From: Azospirillum sp. TSH64
GTDB taxonomy: Bacteria; Pseudomonadota; Alphaproteobacteria; Azospirillales; Azospirillaceae
NCBI RefSeq assembly: GCF_003116035.1
Contig: NZ_LGQW01000015.1
Span: forward strand, 5,808,806 to 5,872,805
DNA length: 64,000 bases
Reading direction: 5' to 3'
The notes under the pieces are model-generated. The model was not told the DNA's origin. It searched no databases and saw only the letters and a list, made by a program, of their open reading frames with translations. Numbering within the stretch: position 1 is the stretch's first letter; every line of letters begins with the position of its first letter. This document shows, piece by piece, positions 26,995 through 35,399 of the stretch. The translations under genes were made by a program, and so were the position numbers.

Positions 26995-27092
26995 GTGCAT
27001 CCCCCCTCGAAGTGTTAGCTGGAGGGGGAGTCTACGCATAAGGTCGGGCCTGTCCAGACGCCTTCGCTGACGCTTACGGTCAGGGGCTGCCT

Positions 27093-27413
27093 TTAGCGGA
27101 GGCGCACGGCGGTGCCGTTGACCGACACCATCAGCATGCCGTTCTCCTTGCCCAGCACCTCGTAATCGACGTCCACGCCGACCACGGCATCGGCGCCCAG
27201 GGCGCGGGCCGAGTCCTGCAGGTCGGCGAAGGCCGCCTCGCGCGCCTCGCGCAGGGCCGCCTGATAACCGCCGGCCCGGCCGCCGACGATGTCGCGCACG
27301 GAGGAGAACAGGTCGCGGAACACGTTGACGCCCATGATCGCCTCGCCGGCGACGATGCCGAGATACTCGGTGATCTGGCGGCCTTCGATGGAATCGGTGC
27401 TGGTGACGATCAC
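27093..27413 (-). CDS. YbjQ/UPF0145 family protein
   Basis: 106 aa starting at a GTG with AAGGAG eight bases upstream. The family pattern is complete: VTSTDSIEGRQITEYLGIV, REAREAAFADLQDSARALGADAVVGV and a closing strand with MVSVNGTAV. YbjQ proteins form pentameric rings and have been called heavy-metal-binding, but the function is unknown. Confidence 0.88.
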   Translation of the reverse strand: MIVTSTDSIEGRQITEYLGIVAGEAIMGVNVFRDLFSSVRDIVGGRAGGYQAALREAREAAFADLQDSARALGADAVVGVDVDYEVLGKENGMLMVSVNGTAVRLR

Positions 27414-27576
27414 GGTCGCAACTCCTTCTGTTGGCTTCGATGCCGCACAGATGGGGCCGCCACGGCGGAGTCCAAGGCGGCACTGCGAAATCGCAGCGGG
27501 TTTGAGTCCATCGCGCCTTCCCCCATCCGGTCGCGACCGTGTAGGACAGGGTGGGGGACTGCCGAGGGGGAGAGCG

Positions 27577-28212
27577 ATGGACGACACGCGGCGAGCCATC
27601 CTGCGCTGGATGACCGGCGTCATGGAGGCGAAGGACTGGAGCGCCGGCGGCTGGGCCCGGCTGGCCGGCGTCACCGCCACCAACCTGACCCGCTTCCTGC
27701 GCGATCCGGCGATGGGCAGCGTGCCCAGCGCCGACACGCTGGCCCGTCTGGCCCGCGTCGCCGGGTCGGAGCCGCGCTTCCTCGACGACCATGCCTATGC
27801 GCCGGTCACCCGCGTGCCGGTGCTGACGCTGGAACAGGCGCACCTCTTCCTCGACCTCGGCCGCAGGGCGGGGGAGGCGTTCCTGGCCGGAGCGCTGAAG
27901 GAGGGGGCGGCATCGGTCGCCATGGACGGACACACCTCCCGCCGGGCCTTCGCGCTGCGCATCCTGTCCAAGAGCCTGGACGCCGCCGGCGTGCTGCCGC
28001 GCGACTGCGTGGTGCTGGAACCGCTGGACGTGCTGACGCCGCAGGCGGGCGACGTGGTGGTGACGGTCGGCGAGGGCACCATCTGCGGATACCGCTTCTT
28101 CCCGCCCCACCTGATGCCGGTGTCGACCGATCCCGATTGCCACCCCACCGCCTTCGACCGTGCCCATGTCGCCGGAGTCGCCGTTCACGTGGTGCGAGCG
28201 CTTCGCATGTAA
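27577..28212 (+). CDS. XRE-type repressor with S24/LexA-like C-terminal domain, probably not self-cleaving
   Basis: 211 aa. Helix-turn-helix at about residues 20-62 (WARLAGVTATNLTRFL, PSADTLARLARV), then an S24-like beta domain (VLPRDCVVLEP, PQAGDVVVTVGEGTICGYRF). The Ser region reads SKSLDA instead of the usual GDSM, and the Lys expected before the last strand is replaced (CGYRF), so LexA-like self-cleavage is doubtful. It lies upstream of the recombination cassette in the same direction, with palindromes between; a regulator role is inferred. Confidence 0.75.
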   Translation: MDDTRRAILRWMTGVMEAKDWSAGGWARLAGVTATNLTRFLRDPAMGSVPSADTLARLARVAGSEPRFLDDHAYAPVTRVPVLTLEQAHLFLDLGRRAGEAFLAGALKEGAASVAMDGHTSRRAFALRILSKSLDAAGVLPRDCVVLEPLDVLTPQAGDVVVTVGEGTICGYRFFPPHLMPVSTDPDCHPTAFDRAHVAGVAVHVVRALRM

Positions 28213-28300
28213 AAGCCAGTGGCGGACAGAGTCGCGGTGCGTGTTCCCATCCGCCGCGACTCGCAAAAACGGCCAGCTCTACTCCGTCCGTTTTGACTTG

Positions 28301-28315
28301 TGACGACTCTCGTCA
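28301..28315. promoter_or_regulatory. Palindrome upstream of the recombination cassette, site 1
   Basis: TGACGACTCTCGTCA, perfect 6-3-6 dyad. The 318-bp gap 28213-28530 also holds a short stem (GTCGCGG/CCGCGAC, 28231-28260) after the repressor gene and an unusually AT-rich stretch at 28290-28410. Confidence 0.5.
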
Positions 28316-28357
28316 GGACACACCAAATATAGCGTGTTTTCAGGTCTTTGATCTGGT

Positions 28358-28374
28358 CTATGGCTAAGCCATAG
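28358..28374. promoter_or_regulatory. Palindrome upstream of the recombination cassette, site 2
   Basis: CTATGGCTAAGCCATAG, perfect 8-1-8 dyad, 157 bp before the YqaJ start. Good candidate operator for the repressor-like gene just upstream. Confidence 0.6.
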
Positions 28375-28530
28375 GTTCATGTTTTGTTCTTGAAAGCTGC
28401 GTGTTCGCATCCCATATTCGGAGTCCGGTGAGGCGAGCCAAAACACATGCTGCGAAGTCGCAGCAAAGGCCGCGCTTCAAAGCCGGAAAGGCGGCCTGGA
28501 AGGGCCCGAAACCGGGAAAAGCGGGACAGC

Positions 28531-29493
28531 ATGGCGATCACTCAGGCACAGCGGGACTTGCGGGCGGGGCGGATCGGGTCGTCGGATGCGACGCGCGTGA
28601 TGGCCGGTGACTGGCTGTCGCTGTGGCGCGAGAAGACCGGACGGGTCGAGCCTGAAAATCTTGATCTCGTCGCCGCCGTGCAGATCGGAATCGCGACCGA
28701 GCATCTGCACCCGCGCTTCGTCACCCATGCCACCGGCCGCGCCTGCGTTGCGGCACCCGATACCTACCGACACGCCGAGCATGACTGGATGGTCGCCCAT
28801 CCCGACTTCCTGACCGGCAGCGTGGCGGACGGTCCGCTCGACATCATCGTGGAGGCGAAGTTCAACAGCGGCTTCCAAAGCGATGCCGATCTCGCCCGCC
28901 GCTATCACTGGCAGGTCCAGCACCAGCTGGAGGTGGTCGGTCTGGACCGTGCGCTGCTGTCGATCCTGCGCCCCACCGGCCACAGCCTGGTGACGGTGGA
29001 GCGGCGGCCGGACGATGTCGAGCGGCTGGTCGAGACGCTGGAAGCCTTCTGGTGGCACGTCGTCAACGACGTCGAGCCGTCGGACCCGATGCCGATGGAC
29101 GGCCCGTCCTATGAAGCTGGCCGCGTCTTCGACATGGGGCGGCACAACCGCTTCCGCGCGCTGGCCGACCGGCTGGTCGCCAACCGGTCGGCGGCGCTTG
29201 AAGTGAAGGAGGCCGAGGCCGCCCTCAAGTCGCTGATGCCCGACGATGCCCGCATCGCGTTCGTCGCCACCGGTCAGGCCGGTGGACTCTATCTCGCGCG
29301 CGACCGTGAGGGCCGGCTCAGCCTGCGCTATGGCGCACCGCCGCGCCGGGCTCTGGCGGACGCGCAATCCTGGGTGCCCTCCGCTGACCCGAACGGGGTG
29401 GAATTCAGCCTGGAAGCAGCGCTGACCGCCGGCTGGGGTGAGGGGAGAGCCGAAACGTTTGGACAAGAAGGACCCAAGTCATGGGACGCATGA
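28531..29493 (+). CDS. YqaJ-like phage-type recombination exonuclease
   Basis: 320 aa. The PD-(D/E)XK nuclease pattern of the YqaJ/lambda exonuclease group is present: IGSSDATRVMAG near the N-terminus, then WMVAHPDFL, IIVEAKFNS and WQVQHQLEVVG, giving Asp, Glu-x-Lys and Gln of the active site at about residues 95-140. The C-terminal third is less typical. The ATG at 28531 follows GCGGGA. It overlaps the next gene by 13 bp, as phage recombination pairs often do. Confidence 0.82.
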   Translation: MAITQAQRDLRAGRIGSSDATRVMAGDWLSLWREKTGRVEPENLDLVAAVQIGIATEHLHPRFVTHATGRACVAAPDTYRHAEHDWMVAHPDFLTGSVADGPLDIIVEAKFNSGFQSDADLARRYHWQVQHQLEVVGLDRALLSILRPTGHSLVTVERRPDDVERLVETLEAFWWHVVNDVEPSDPMPMDGPSYEAGRVFDMGRHNRFRALADRLVANRSAALEVKEAEAALKSLMPDDARIAFVATGQAGGLYLARDREGRLSLRYGAPPRRALADAQSWVPSADPNGVEFSLEAALTAGWGEGRAETFGQEGPKSWDA

Positions 29494-30350
29494 GCAAGAC
29501 CGACCACGTCGTTGCCGATACAGAAAACGCCGAATCCAGCGTAGCCGAGTCCAACGTGACGGAGACCGTTCCAGCAGAGCCGAAGTCCGGCAGCAGCCGC
29601 GGCTCGCAGGGGTCCAGGGGCTCCGCCGGCGGCAGCCGGGCGGAGGAGCCGCCGCGCATCGACACCATGTTCCTGTGGAACCGGCTGAAGCGCACCGATC
29701 CGAAGGCGACCAAGCCCTTCACCCGTGCCGGCGGCTTCCGCGGTACGCAGATCGACCCGACATGGCGCTTCCAGATGATGACCGAGGTGTTCGGCCCGAT
29801 CGGCAAGGGCTGGGGGTATGAGCAGGTCGACTGGACCATTGCGGAACGGATGATCTTCATCTGCGCCCGCGTCTGGTACGTCGACCCGGAGACGAAGGAG
29901 AAGTGCTTCACCGGCCCGCAGTGGGGTGGGACCGAGATGGTCCGCCGCCGCAACGGCATGGAGATGCCGGACGACGAGTGCTTCAAGATGTCGATGACCG
30001 ACGCGGTCGGCAAATGCCTGCTGCAGATCGGTCTGGCCGCCGACGTCTATATGGGCCAGTTCGACGACAGCAAGTACCGGGAGGAGTCGGAGGCCTTCTA
30101 TGCCGCCAAGTCCAACCCGGATCTGCAACCCGCCGCCGTCGAAGCCTTCGAGGCGGAGGTGAAGCGCCGGTTGGGGGCCTGCCTGGACCTCGATGACCTG
30201 GAAGAGGTCTGGCGGTCGGGCGTCGGCACCCGCCTGCGCGAGATCGGCGCCGTGGACCGCGCCGCCCAGCACCGCATCACCGGCCTGTTCGCCCAGAAGA
30301 AGGCCGAGATTCTGAAGCGCGAGGAAGAGGACGGGCGGGAAGCCGCCTGA
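29481..30350 (+). CDS. Probable phage-type single-strand annealing protein (Rad52-like group)
   Basis: 289 aa. A low-complexity Ser/Gly-rich N-terminus (residues 1-55) is followed by a domain reading KPFTRAGGFRGTQIDP, TEVFGPIGKGWGYE, a strand-rich middle (ICARVWYVDPETKE, GPQWGGTEM) and MSMTDAVGKCLLQIGLAADVY. This order (FG-GW, G-x-E, TDA-x3-L-x-x-G) parallels Rad52-like phage annealing proteins such as the DUF1071 group. The call rests on that pattern plus the neighbouring exonuclease and is not certain. ATG at 29481 or 29490. Confidence 0.55.
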   Translation: MGRMSKTDHVVADTENAESSVAESNVTETVPAEPKSGSSRGSQGSRGSAGGSRAEEPPRIDTMFLWNRLKRTDPKATKPFTRAGGFRGTQIDPTWRFQMMTEVFGPIGKGWGYEQVDWTIAERMIFICARVWYVDPETKEKCFTGPQWGGTEMVRRRNGMEMPDDECFKMSMTDAVGKCLLQIGLAADVYMGQFDDSKYREESEAFYAAKSNPDLQPAAVEAFEAEVKRRLGACLDLDDLEEVWRSGVGTRLREIGAVDRAAQHRITGLFAQKKAEILKREEEDGREAA

Positions 30351-30359
30351 CGGAAGGCC

Positions 30360-30701
30360 ATGACCCAGACCACTCCCAGGACGACTCAGAGCACCGGCGA
30401 CCGGTCGCCCAGCGGTCTATTCCGCATGAGCGCTTGGGAAGGCGAGTTCGAACGTGCCAACGCGCAGCTGCCGCGCTGGTACTGGAATCGTGACCAGCGC
30501 CGCCGCCACTACGCCCGCTGGGTGGAGGCGGAGGCCGAAACGCTGGCGATGCGGCTGTCGGGACTGCTGCGGTCCGACACGCCGGCGGAAACCTCAGGTG
30601 CGGCCCGCATCCTTGTCGACTCGCTGTCGCGTGACATCGACTGGGCTCGACGGTTGGAAGATTCTGAATCGGAAGACGGCAAGTTCGCTCACGCCGCCTG
30701 A
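30360..30701 (+). CDS. Small hypothetical protein of the recombination cassette
   Basis: 113 aa, charged, no signal peptide, no family recognised. The start has GGAAGG upstream and follows the annealing-protein stop by nine bases, so it is in the same operon. Residues 24-70 look helical and rich in Trp and Arg (LPRWYWNRDQRRRHYARW), as in small nucleic-acid-linked phage proteins; that is only a suggestion. Confidence 0.55.
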   Translation: MTQTTPRTTQSTGDRSPSGLFRMSAWEGEFERANAQLPRWYWNRDQRRRHYARWVEAEAETLAMRLSGLLRSDTPAETSGAARILVDSLSRDIDWARRLEDSESEDGKFAHAA

Positions 30702-30734
30702 CCGCAGGCGGCATCAAGGGAAGGATATCATCCC

Positions 30735-30995
30735 ATGACGATAGAAGAGGTCCAGGCGCGTCTGCGCGCCGCTCAAGCCCATCTTGGGCGTGAGGGCCGC
30801 TTCGCCCTCACCCTCAGCCTGGACGGGCGCGAGGAATGCTACATCACCCATTGGTTCCGCCCCGAACCGCATGCTTTCGAGGACTGCCGTGCGGTCGGCT
30901 CCGGAACCCTCAGCGAATGCCTGGACGCGCTCGACCGCTATGTGGCGGTGAACCGGCTGCGCGACGAGGCGCCGATGCTGATGGCGGCCGAATGA
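30735..30995 (+). CDS. Small hypothetical protein, last gene of the recombination cassette
   Basis: 86 aa with AAGGGAAGG before the ATG. An alpha-beta pattern (RFALTLSLDGREECYITHWF, then a helix ECLDALDRYVAVNRL) suggests a small folded domain. No family recognised. The operon ends 32 bp later at a strong terminator. Confidence 0.6.
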   Translation: MTIEEVQARLRAAQAHLGREGRFALTLSLDGREECYITHWFRPEPHAFEDCRAVGSGTLSECLDALDRYVAVNRLRDEAPMLMAAE

Positions 30996-31026
30996 CATCC
31001 CCGTAACGGCCAAGCCATCGGCCTTC

Positions 31027-31063
31027 GTCCCCTCGTTCCCCCCGCGGACGAGGGGACTTTTTT
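31027..31063 (+). terminator. Rho-independent terminator of the recombination cassette
   Basis: GTCCCCTCGT pairs perfectly with ACGAGGGGAC, followed by TTTTTT. The strongest plus-strand terminator in the region; it separates the cassette from lysE. Confidence 0.92.
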
Positions 31064-31128
31064 GTCCGCCATTCGCGGGCTGCCGCGGTTGTGCTATCGT
31101 CGCCACCTTCAAGCGGAAGGGGAGCGAT

Positions 31129-31764
31129 ATGGATCCCGCACTTGCCTTCGTCAGCATCGCCGGGGCCATAGCGGTCGGCGCCGCCAGTCCGGGGCCGAGC
31201 TTCGTGCTGGTCGCCCGCACCTCCATCGCCGTGTCCCGCCGGGCCGGTCTGGCCACAGCACTCGGCATGGGGATCGGCGGCGTGTTCTTCGCGTCTCTGG
31301 CGCTGCTTGGGCTGCATGCATTGCTGTCGCAGGTCGGCTGGCTCTATGCGGTGCTGAAGCTCGTGGGCGGTGCCTATCTGCTGTACCTCGCAGTCCGCAT
31401 CTGGCGCGGTGCCGCGGCGCCGCTCGTGGTGGCGCAGGAGGGGCAGACAGCACCCGCCGGGCTGATGCGGCCGATGCTGTTCGGTCTGCTGACGCAATTG
31501 AGCAACCCGAAGACGGCGCTGGTCTATGGCAGCATCTTCGCAGCACTGATGCCGGCCGAACCGCCGGTCTGGCTGTCCGTCCTGCTGCCGCCGGCGATCT
31601 TCCTGATCGAAGCCGGCTGGTACGCCATCGTCGCCACGGTATTCTCAGCCGGCCGGCCGCGCGCCGCCTACCTGCGGTCCAAGCGCTGGGTCGACCGGCT
31701 CGCCGCTGCCGCCATCGGTGGACTGGGCGTCCGCCTGATGGCGGACGCTCTGCCCTCTCCCTGA
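31129..31764 (+). CDS. LysE/RhtB-family exporter
   Basis: 211 aa, about six membrane segments. Family marks: AVGAASPGPSFVLVARTSI with the GPS turn, GMGIGGVFFASLALLG, VGGAYLLYLAVRIWR and LTQLSNPKTALVYGSIF. Amino acid or small-molecule export; substrate not determinable. GGAAGGGGAGC precedes the ATG. It converges with tex, leaving only 3 bp. Confidence 0.92.
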   Translation: MDPALAFVSIAGAIAVGAASPGPSFVLVARTSIAVSRRAGLATALGMGIGGVFFASLALLGLHALLSQVGWLYAVLKLVGGAYLLYLAVRIWRGAAAPLVVAQEGQTAPAGLMRPMLFGLLTQLSNPKTALVYGSIFAALMPAEPPVWLSVLLPPAIFLIEAGWYAIVATVFSAGRPRAAYLRSKRWVDRLAAAAIGGLGVRLMADALPSP

Positions 31765-31767
31765 CCC

Positions 31768-34122
31768 TTACTTCTTCTTGCCCGACTGCGCCCGGGCGAA
31801 CGCCTCGGCGAAAGCGCTGTTGACCGGCTCCGGCGCCTTGGCCGGCTTCGGCGCAGCTTTGGCTGCCGGGGCCGCCGGGCGGCGATCCTGCTGCTGCGGC
31901 GGACGGCCCGGTCCCCGCTCGTCACGGCGCTGCTCCTCCCGGCGGGCCGGACGCGGCGCTTCCTCGCCCATGCGCATGGTCAGCGCGATGCGCTTGCGGG
32001 GAATGTCGACCTCCAGAACCTTCACCTTCACCACGTCGCCGGCCTTCACCACCGTGTGAGGGTCCTTCACGAAGCTGTTGGCAAGCTGGGAGATGTGCAC
32101 CAGCCCGTCCTGGTGGACGCCGATGTCGACGAAGGCGCCGAAGGCGGTGACGTTGGTGACGACGCCCTCCAGCATCATGCCGGGCTGGAGGTGTTTCAGT
32201 TCCTCCACGCCTTCCTTGAAGGTGGCGGTCTTGAACTCCGGACGGGGGTCGCGGCCGGGCTTCTCCAGCTCCTTGATGATGTCCTCGATGGTCGGCAAGC
32301 CGAAGCGCTCGTCGGTGAACTCCTCGGCATTCAGCCCGCGCAGGAAACGGGCGTCGCCGATGACGCTGCCGAGATCGCGGCCGGTCGTCTTCACGATGCG
32401 CTGGACCACGGGATAGGCTTCCGGATGGACGGAGGAGCCGTCGAGCGGGTTCTCGCCGTCGCGGATGCGCAGGAAGCCGGCGGCCTGCTCGAAGGTCTTC
32501 GGCCCCAGCCGCGCCACGTCGAGCAGCTGCTTGCGCGAACGGAAGGCGCCGTTGCGGTCGCGATGCTCGACGATGTTGCGGGCGATGGTCTCGTTCAGGC
32601 CCGACACGCGGGTCAGCAGCGGGATCGAGGCGGTGTTCAGATCGACGCCGACGGCGTTCACGCAATCCTCGACCACCGCGTCCAGCGACCGCGCCAACTT
32701 GCCGCCGGCGACGTCATGCTGGTACTGGCCGACGCCGATGGATTTCGGCTCGATCTTCACCAGTTCCGCCAGCGGGTCCTGCAGGCGGCGGGCGATGGAC
32801 ACCGCGCCGCGCAGGCTGACGTCGAGGGTGGGGAACTCGTGCGCCGCGGTTTCGGAGGCGGAATAGACCGAAGCGCCGGCCTCGCTGACCACCAGCTTGG
32901 TCAGGGACAGCTCGGGGTGACGCTTCATCAGGTCGGCGGCCAGCTTGTCGGTCTCGCGCGACGCGGTGCCGTTGCCGATGGAGATCAGTTCCGCCTTGTG
33001 CCGGGCCGCCAGCGCCGCCAGCACGGCGAGGGAGCCGTCCCAGTCGTTGCGCGGCGGGTGCGGATAGATGGTGGTCGTTTCCACCAGCTTGCCGGTGGCA
33101 TCGACCACCGCCACCTTGACGCCGGTGCGGATGCCGGGGTCGAGCCCGATGGTGACGCGCTGACCGGCCGGGGCCGCCAGGAGCAGGTCGTGCAGGTTGC
33201 GGGCGAAGACGCGGATCGCCTCGTCCTCGGCACGTTCGCGCAAGGATCCCATCAGGTCGGTCTCGATGTGCGGGCCGATCTTCAGTTTCCAGGTCCAGCG
33301 CACCACATCGGACAGCCACTTGTCGGCCGGGCGGCCCTGGTCGCGGATGCCGGTGTGGACGGCGATGGTGCCCTCCGCCGGGTGGGGCTGGCCCTCTTCG
33401 ACCGGCAGATCCAGGCGGATGTCGAGCACCCCCTGCGCCCGGCCGCGGAACAGCGCCAGCGCGCGGTGCGACGGCAGCTTCGACCAGTTCTCCGAGAAGT
33501 CGAAATAATCGGAGAACTTGGCGCCCTCCGCCTTCTTCTCCTCGATCACCTTGGAGGTGACGACACCCTTGTCCGCCATGGCGGTGCGCAGGCGGCCGAC
33601 CAGTTCGGCATCCTCGCCGAAGCGTTCGACCAGGATATGGCGGGCGCCGTCCAGCGCCGCCTTGACGTCGGCGACACCCTTGTCGGCGCTGACGAAGGCG
33701 GCGGCCTCCGTGTCCGGCTGCTTCTTCGGATCGGCCAGCAGCGCGTCGGCCAGCGGCTCCAGCCCGGCCTCGCGGGCGATCTGGGCCTTGGTGCGGCGCT
33801 TCTGCTTGTAGGGGAGGTAGAGGTCCTCAAGCCGGGTCTTGGTGTCGGCTTGGCGGATCTGGCGCTCCAGCTCCGGCGTCAGCTTGCCCTGTTCCTGGAT
33901 GGTGGACAGGATGCTGGCGCGGCGGTCCTCCAGCTCGCGCAGGTAGCCCAGCCGCTCCTCCAGGGTGCGGAGCTGGGTATCGTCCAGACCGCCGGTCGCC
34001 TCCTTGCGGTAGCGCGCGATGAAGGGGACGGTCGATCCCTCGTCGAGCATGGCTATGGCGGAAGCGACCTGGGACTCGCGGACCGACAGTTCGTCGGCGA
34101 TGCGCTGGCTGATGGACAGCAT
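31768..34122 (-). CDS. tex: Tex-family RNA-binding transcription accessory protein
   Basis: About 784 aa. Tex N-terminus (DEGSTVPFIARYRKEATGG), YqgF-like RNase H fold (GLDPGIRTGVKVAVVD), helix-hairpin-helix region (GVDLNTASIPLLTRVSGLNE) and C-terminal S1 domain (GMMLEGVVTNVTAFGAFVDIG). The S1 domain is followed by a 60-residue Pro/Arg/Ala-rich tail. Cytoplasmic; in other bacteria Tex affects transcription and toxin or stress gene expression. The ATG at 34122 matches the usual N-terminus; 34170 is also open. Confidence 0.95.
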   Translation of the reverse strand: MLSISQRIADELSVRESQVASAIAMLDEGSTVPFIARYRKEATGGLDDTQLRTLEERLGYLRELEDRRASILSTIQEQGKLTPELERQIRQADTKTRLEDLYLPYKQKRRTKAQIAREAGLEPLADALLADPKKQPDTEAAAFVSADKGVADVKAALDGARHILVERFGEDAELVGRLRTAMADKGVVTSKVIEEKKAEGAKFSDYFDFSENWSKLPSHRALALFRGRAQGVLDIRLDLPVEEGQPHPAEGTIAVHTGIRDQGRPADKWLSDVVRWTWKLKIGPHIETDLMGSLRERAEDEAIRVFARNLHDLLLAAPAGQRVTIGLDPGIRTGVKVAVVDATGKLVETTTIYPHPPRNDWDGSLAVLAALAARHKAELISIGNGTASRETDKLAADLMKRHPELSLTKLVVSEAGASVYSASETAAHEFPTLDVSLRGAVSIARRLQDPLAELVKIEPKSIGVGQYQHDVAGGKLARSLDAVVEDCVNAVGVDLNTASIPLLTRVSGLNETIARNIVEHRDRNGAFRSRKQLLDVARLGPKTFEQAAGFLRIRDGENPLDGSSVHPEAYPVVQRIVKTTGRDLGSVIGDARFLRGLNAEEFTDERFGLPTIEDIIKELEKPGRDPRPEFKTATFKEGVEELKHLQPGMMLEGVVTNVTAFGAFVDIGVHQDGLVHISQLANSFVKDPHTVVKAGDVVKVKVLEVDIPRKRIALTMRMGEEAPRPARREEQRRDERGPGRPPQQQDRRPAAPAAKAAPKPAKAPEPVNSAFAEAFARAQSGKKK

Positions 34123-34291
34123 GAGGCAGGGATCCTGCGGACTGGTGACGAAACAATGGGCGTCTGTCATAGCGCGTCGGCACCGGGTGACGCCACCCCG
34201 GCCTTTCGGCAGAGGGGTGTGACAGAGGAGGGGCAGGGCGCATCAAACTTCAGCGAAACCATTCGCCGGGGAATTTCGCAAATAAGCGGTA

Positions 34292-34428
34292 GGGGCTGAT
34301 TTCCTCCAGCCATTCATCGGCCGTTAACCATATTGGCCTATATCTTTGCGTGCAACTTGGTTGCGTTTCCTCCCGAACCAACTCCGGGCGGCCCGACGGC
34401 GATACCGTCTGGCCGCCTTTTCTTTTTT
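34292..34428 (+). ncRNA. Candidate small RNA with two exposed UUUCCUCC motifs
   Basis: A plus-strand region with no credible protein frame ends in a textbook terminator (34387-34428). It contains TTTCCTCC twice, at 34300-34307 inside a small GGCT/AGCC loop and at 34366-34373 just after a GCAAC-TTG-GTTGC hairpin (34352-34364). Such CCUCC motifs can pair with ribosome binding sites, as in the alpha-r14-type small RNAs of rhizobia. The 5' end and promoter are not clear (TATATC at 34339 would give a shorter RNA carrying only the second motif). It is divergent from tex. Confidence 0.5.
34387..34428 (+). terminator. Rho-independent terminator of the candidate small RNA
   Basis: GGCGGCC-c-GACGG pairs with CCGTC-t-GGCCGCC around loop CGATA, followed by TTTTCTTTTTT. 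No plus-strand protein gene lies upstream. Confidence 0.9.
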
Positions 34429-34456
34429 GGCCGTCCGGTTCGTTTCCGGACAAAGG

Positions 34457-34491
34457 AAAAAAGGGCCGGGACGGACATGCCGCCCCGGCCC
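34457..34491 (-). terminator. Terminator of the ECF sigma operon
   Basis: On the minus strand GGGCCGGG pairs with CCCGGCCC and is followed by six T. It lies 40 bp after the last gene of the operon. Confidence 0.88.
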
Positions 34492-34530
34492 GACCCCGGA
34501 TGTGTCTGCCGCCGGTCGAAACCGAAAGGA

Positions 34531-34974
34531 TCAGGGAAGGCGGCTTTCAGCCAAACGCAGGCGGCCTTCGGGGGAGAGACGGGAAAGGGTATCGACGACG
34601 CGCGCCTCGACCTCGCTTCGCACGGCGGCGTCTTTGGCGTGGACGCTGTCGAACATCGCCTTGACGCCGGCCGCATCGAAGGGCTGTGCCATCAGGGCGG
34701 TGCGCAGACGGGGGGTGAACTCGTCCCGGCTGACATGCATGCGGACGAACAGCGGGCGGGCGTCGTCCAGCGCCTTGCGCAGGATCGCGGCATCGGCCGG
34801 CGACAAGCCTTGCGACACCTCGTCGACGAAGCGTTCCAGCATCCGGTCCGGCCCGCCGGGCGGCGGGGGCGGGCGGAAGCTGTGGGCGACGACGAAGCCG
34901 CCGGCCAGCATGTTGAGCGCAAGGGACCCGACCAGGAGGAACCAGGGCCAGCGGCGCCGGATCGACGGCGTCAT
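34531..34974 (-). CDS. Periplasmic heavy-metal sensor/Spy-CpxP-like protein, membrane anchored
   Basis: 147 aa. One N-terminal membrane segment (about residues 10-30) and a helical periplasmic part with LSPADAAILRKALDDARPLF and LSPEGRLRLAESRLP, the pattern of the heavy-metal resistance (Spy/CpxP-like) family. Third gene of an operon with an ECF sigma factor; it overlaps the gene before it by 4 bp (ATGA). It may sense periplasmic stress for that sigma factor. Confidence 0.8.
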   Translation of the reverse strand: MTPSIRRRWPWFLLVGSLALNMLAGGFVVAHSFRPPPPPGGPDRMLERFVDEVSQGLSPADAAILRKALDDARPLFVRMHVSRDEFTPRLRTALMAQPFDAAGVKAMFDSVHAKDAAVRSEVEARVVDTLSRLSPEGRLRLAESRLP

Positions 34975-35399
34975 CGCGTGTCTCCCAGATAGCTGACGAT
35001 CATCACGCCGGACAGGCCGGGCGTGCTCGCCTTTTCAAAGGAAATCAGGCCCTGGCTGTAGCTGAGGAAGCCGACCAGCGCCATGCCGGCCAGGAATCCG
35101 GCCAGCGGGGCAGGGCGGAAGGGCGGCCGCGACAGGAACCACGGCACGAATTCGGGAACGACCCGCTGCGCCAGACAGTCGGCGATGCGGTCGAAGACCT
35201 CGGCCTCGCGCCGGGACGAGACCAGCGGGACCGAAGCGGCATCGAGCAGCGCGTCGGTGACGGCGGCATCGGCCAGCAGGTCGCGGGCTTCGGCGCTGTC
35301 GTCCAGAAGGGCCAGGGCATCGACCCGGGCGGAACGCGGCCAGCGGTCCAGATCGGCGCCGTAAGCCTCGGTGTGGCGTTTGAACTCTTTGAGCGTCAT
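34971..35399 (-). CDS. Putative membrane anti-sigma factor
   Basis: 142 aa with one membrane segment near residues 98-118 (PLAGFLAGMALVGFLSYSQG) and a soluble N-terminal part with acidic and helical character. No zinc anti-sigma motif (HxxxCxxC) is seen, so the assignment rests on position: it overlaps the ECF sigma gene by 4 bp and the Spy-like gene by 4 bp. Confidence 0.6.
   Translation of the reverse strand: MTLKEFKRHTEAYGADLDRWPRSARVDALALLDDSAEARDLLADAAVTDALLDAASVPLVSSRREAEVFDRIADCLAQRVVPEFVPWFLSRPPFRPAPLAGFLAGMALVGFLSYSQGLISFEKASTPGLSGVMIVSYLGDTR

Noticed and set aside
27000..28266. N-terminal extension making the MetX-like gene an 828-aa protein
   Set aside because: The extra part is antisense to ybjQ and the repressor gene region and has no domain; a signal peptide starts at the chosen ATG.
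27577..31063. A complete prophage
   Set aside because: Only recombination-type genes and one repressor-like gene are present; no integrase, structural, lysis or attachment-site evidence.
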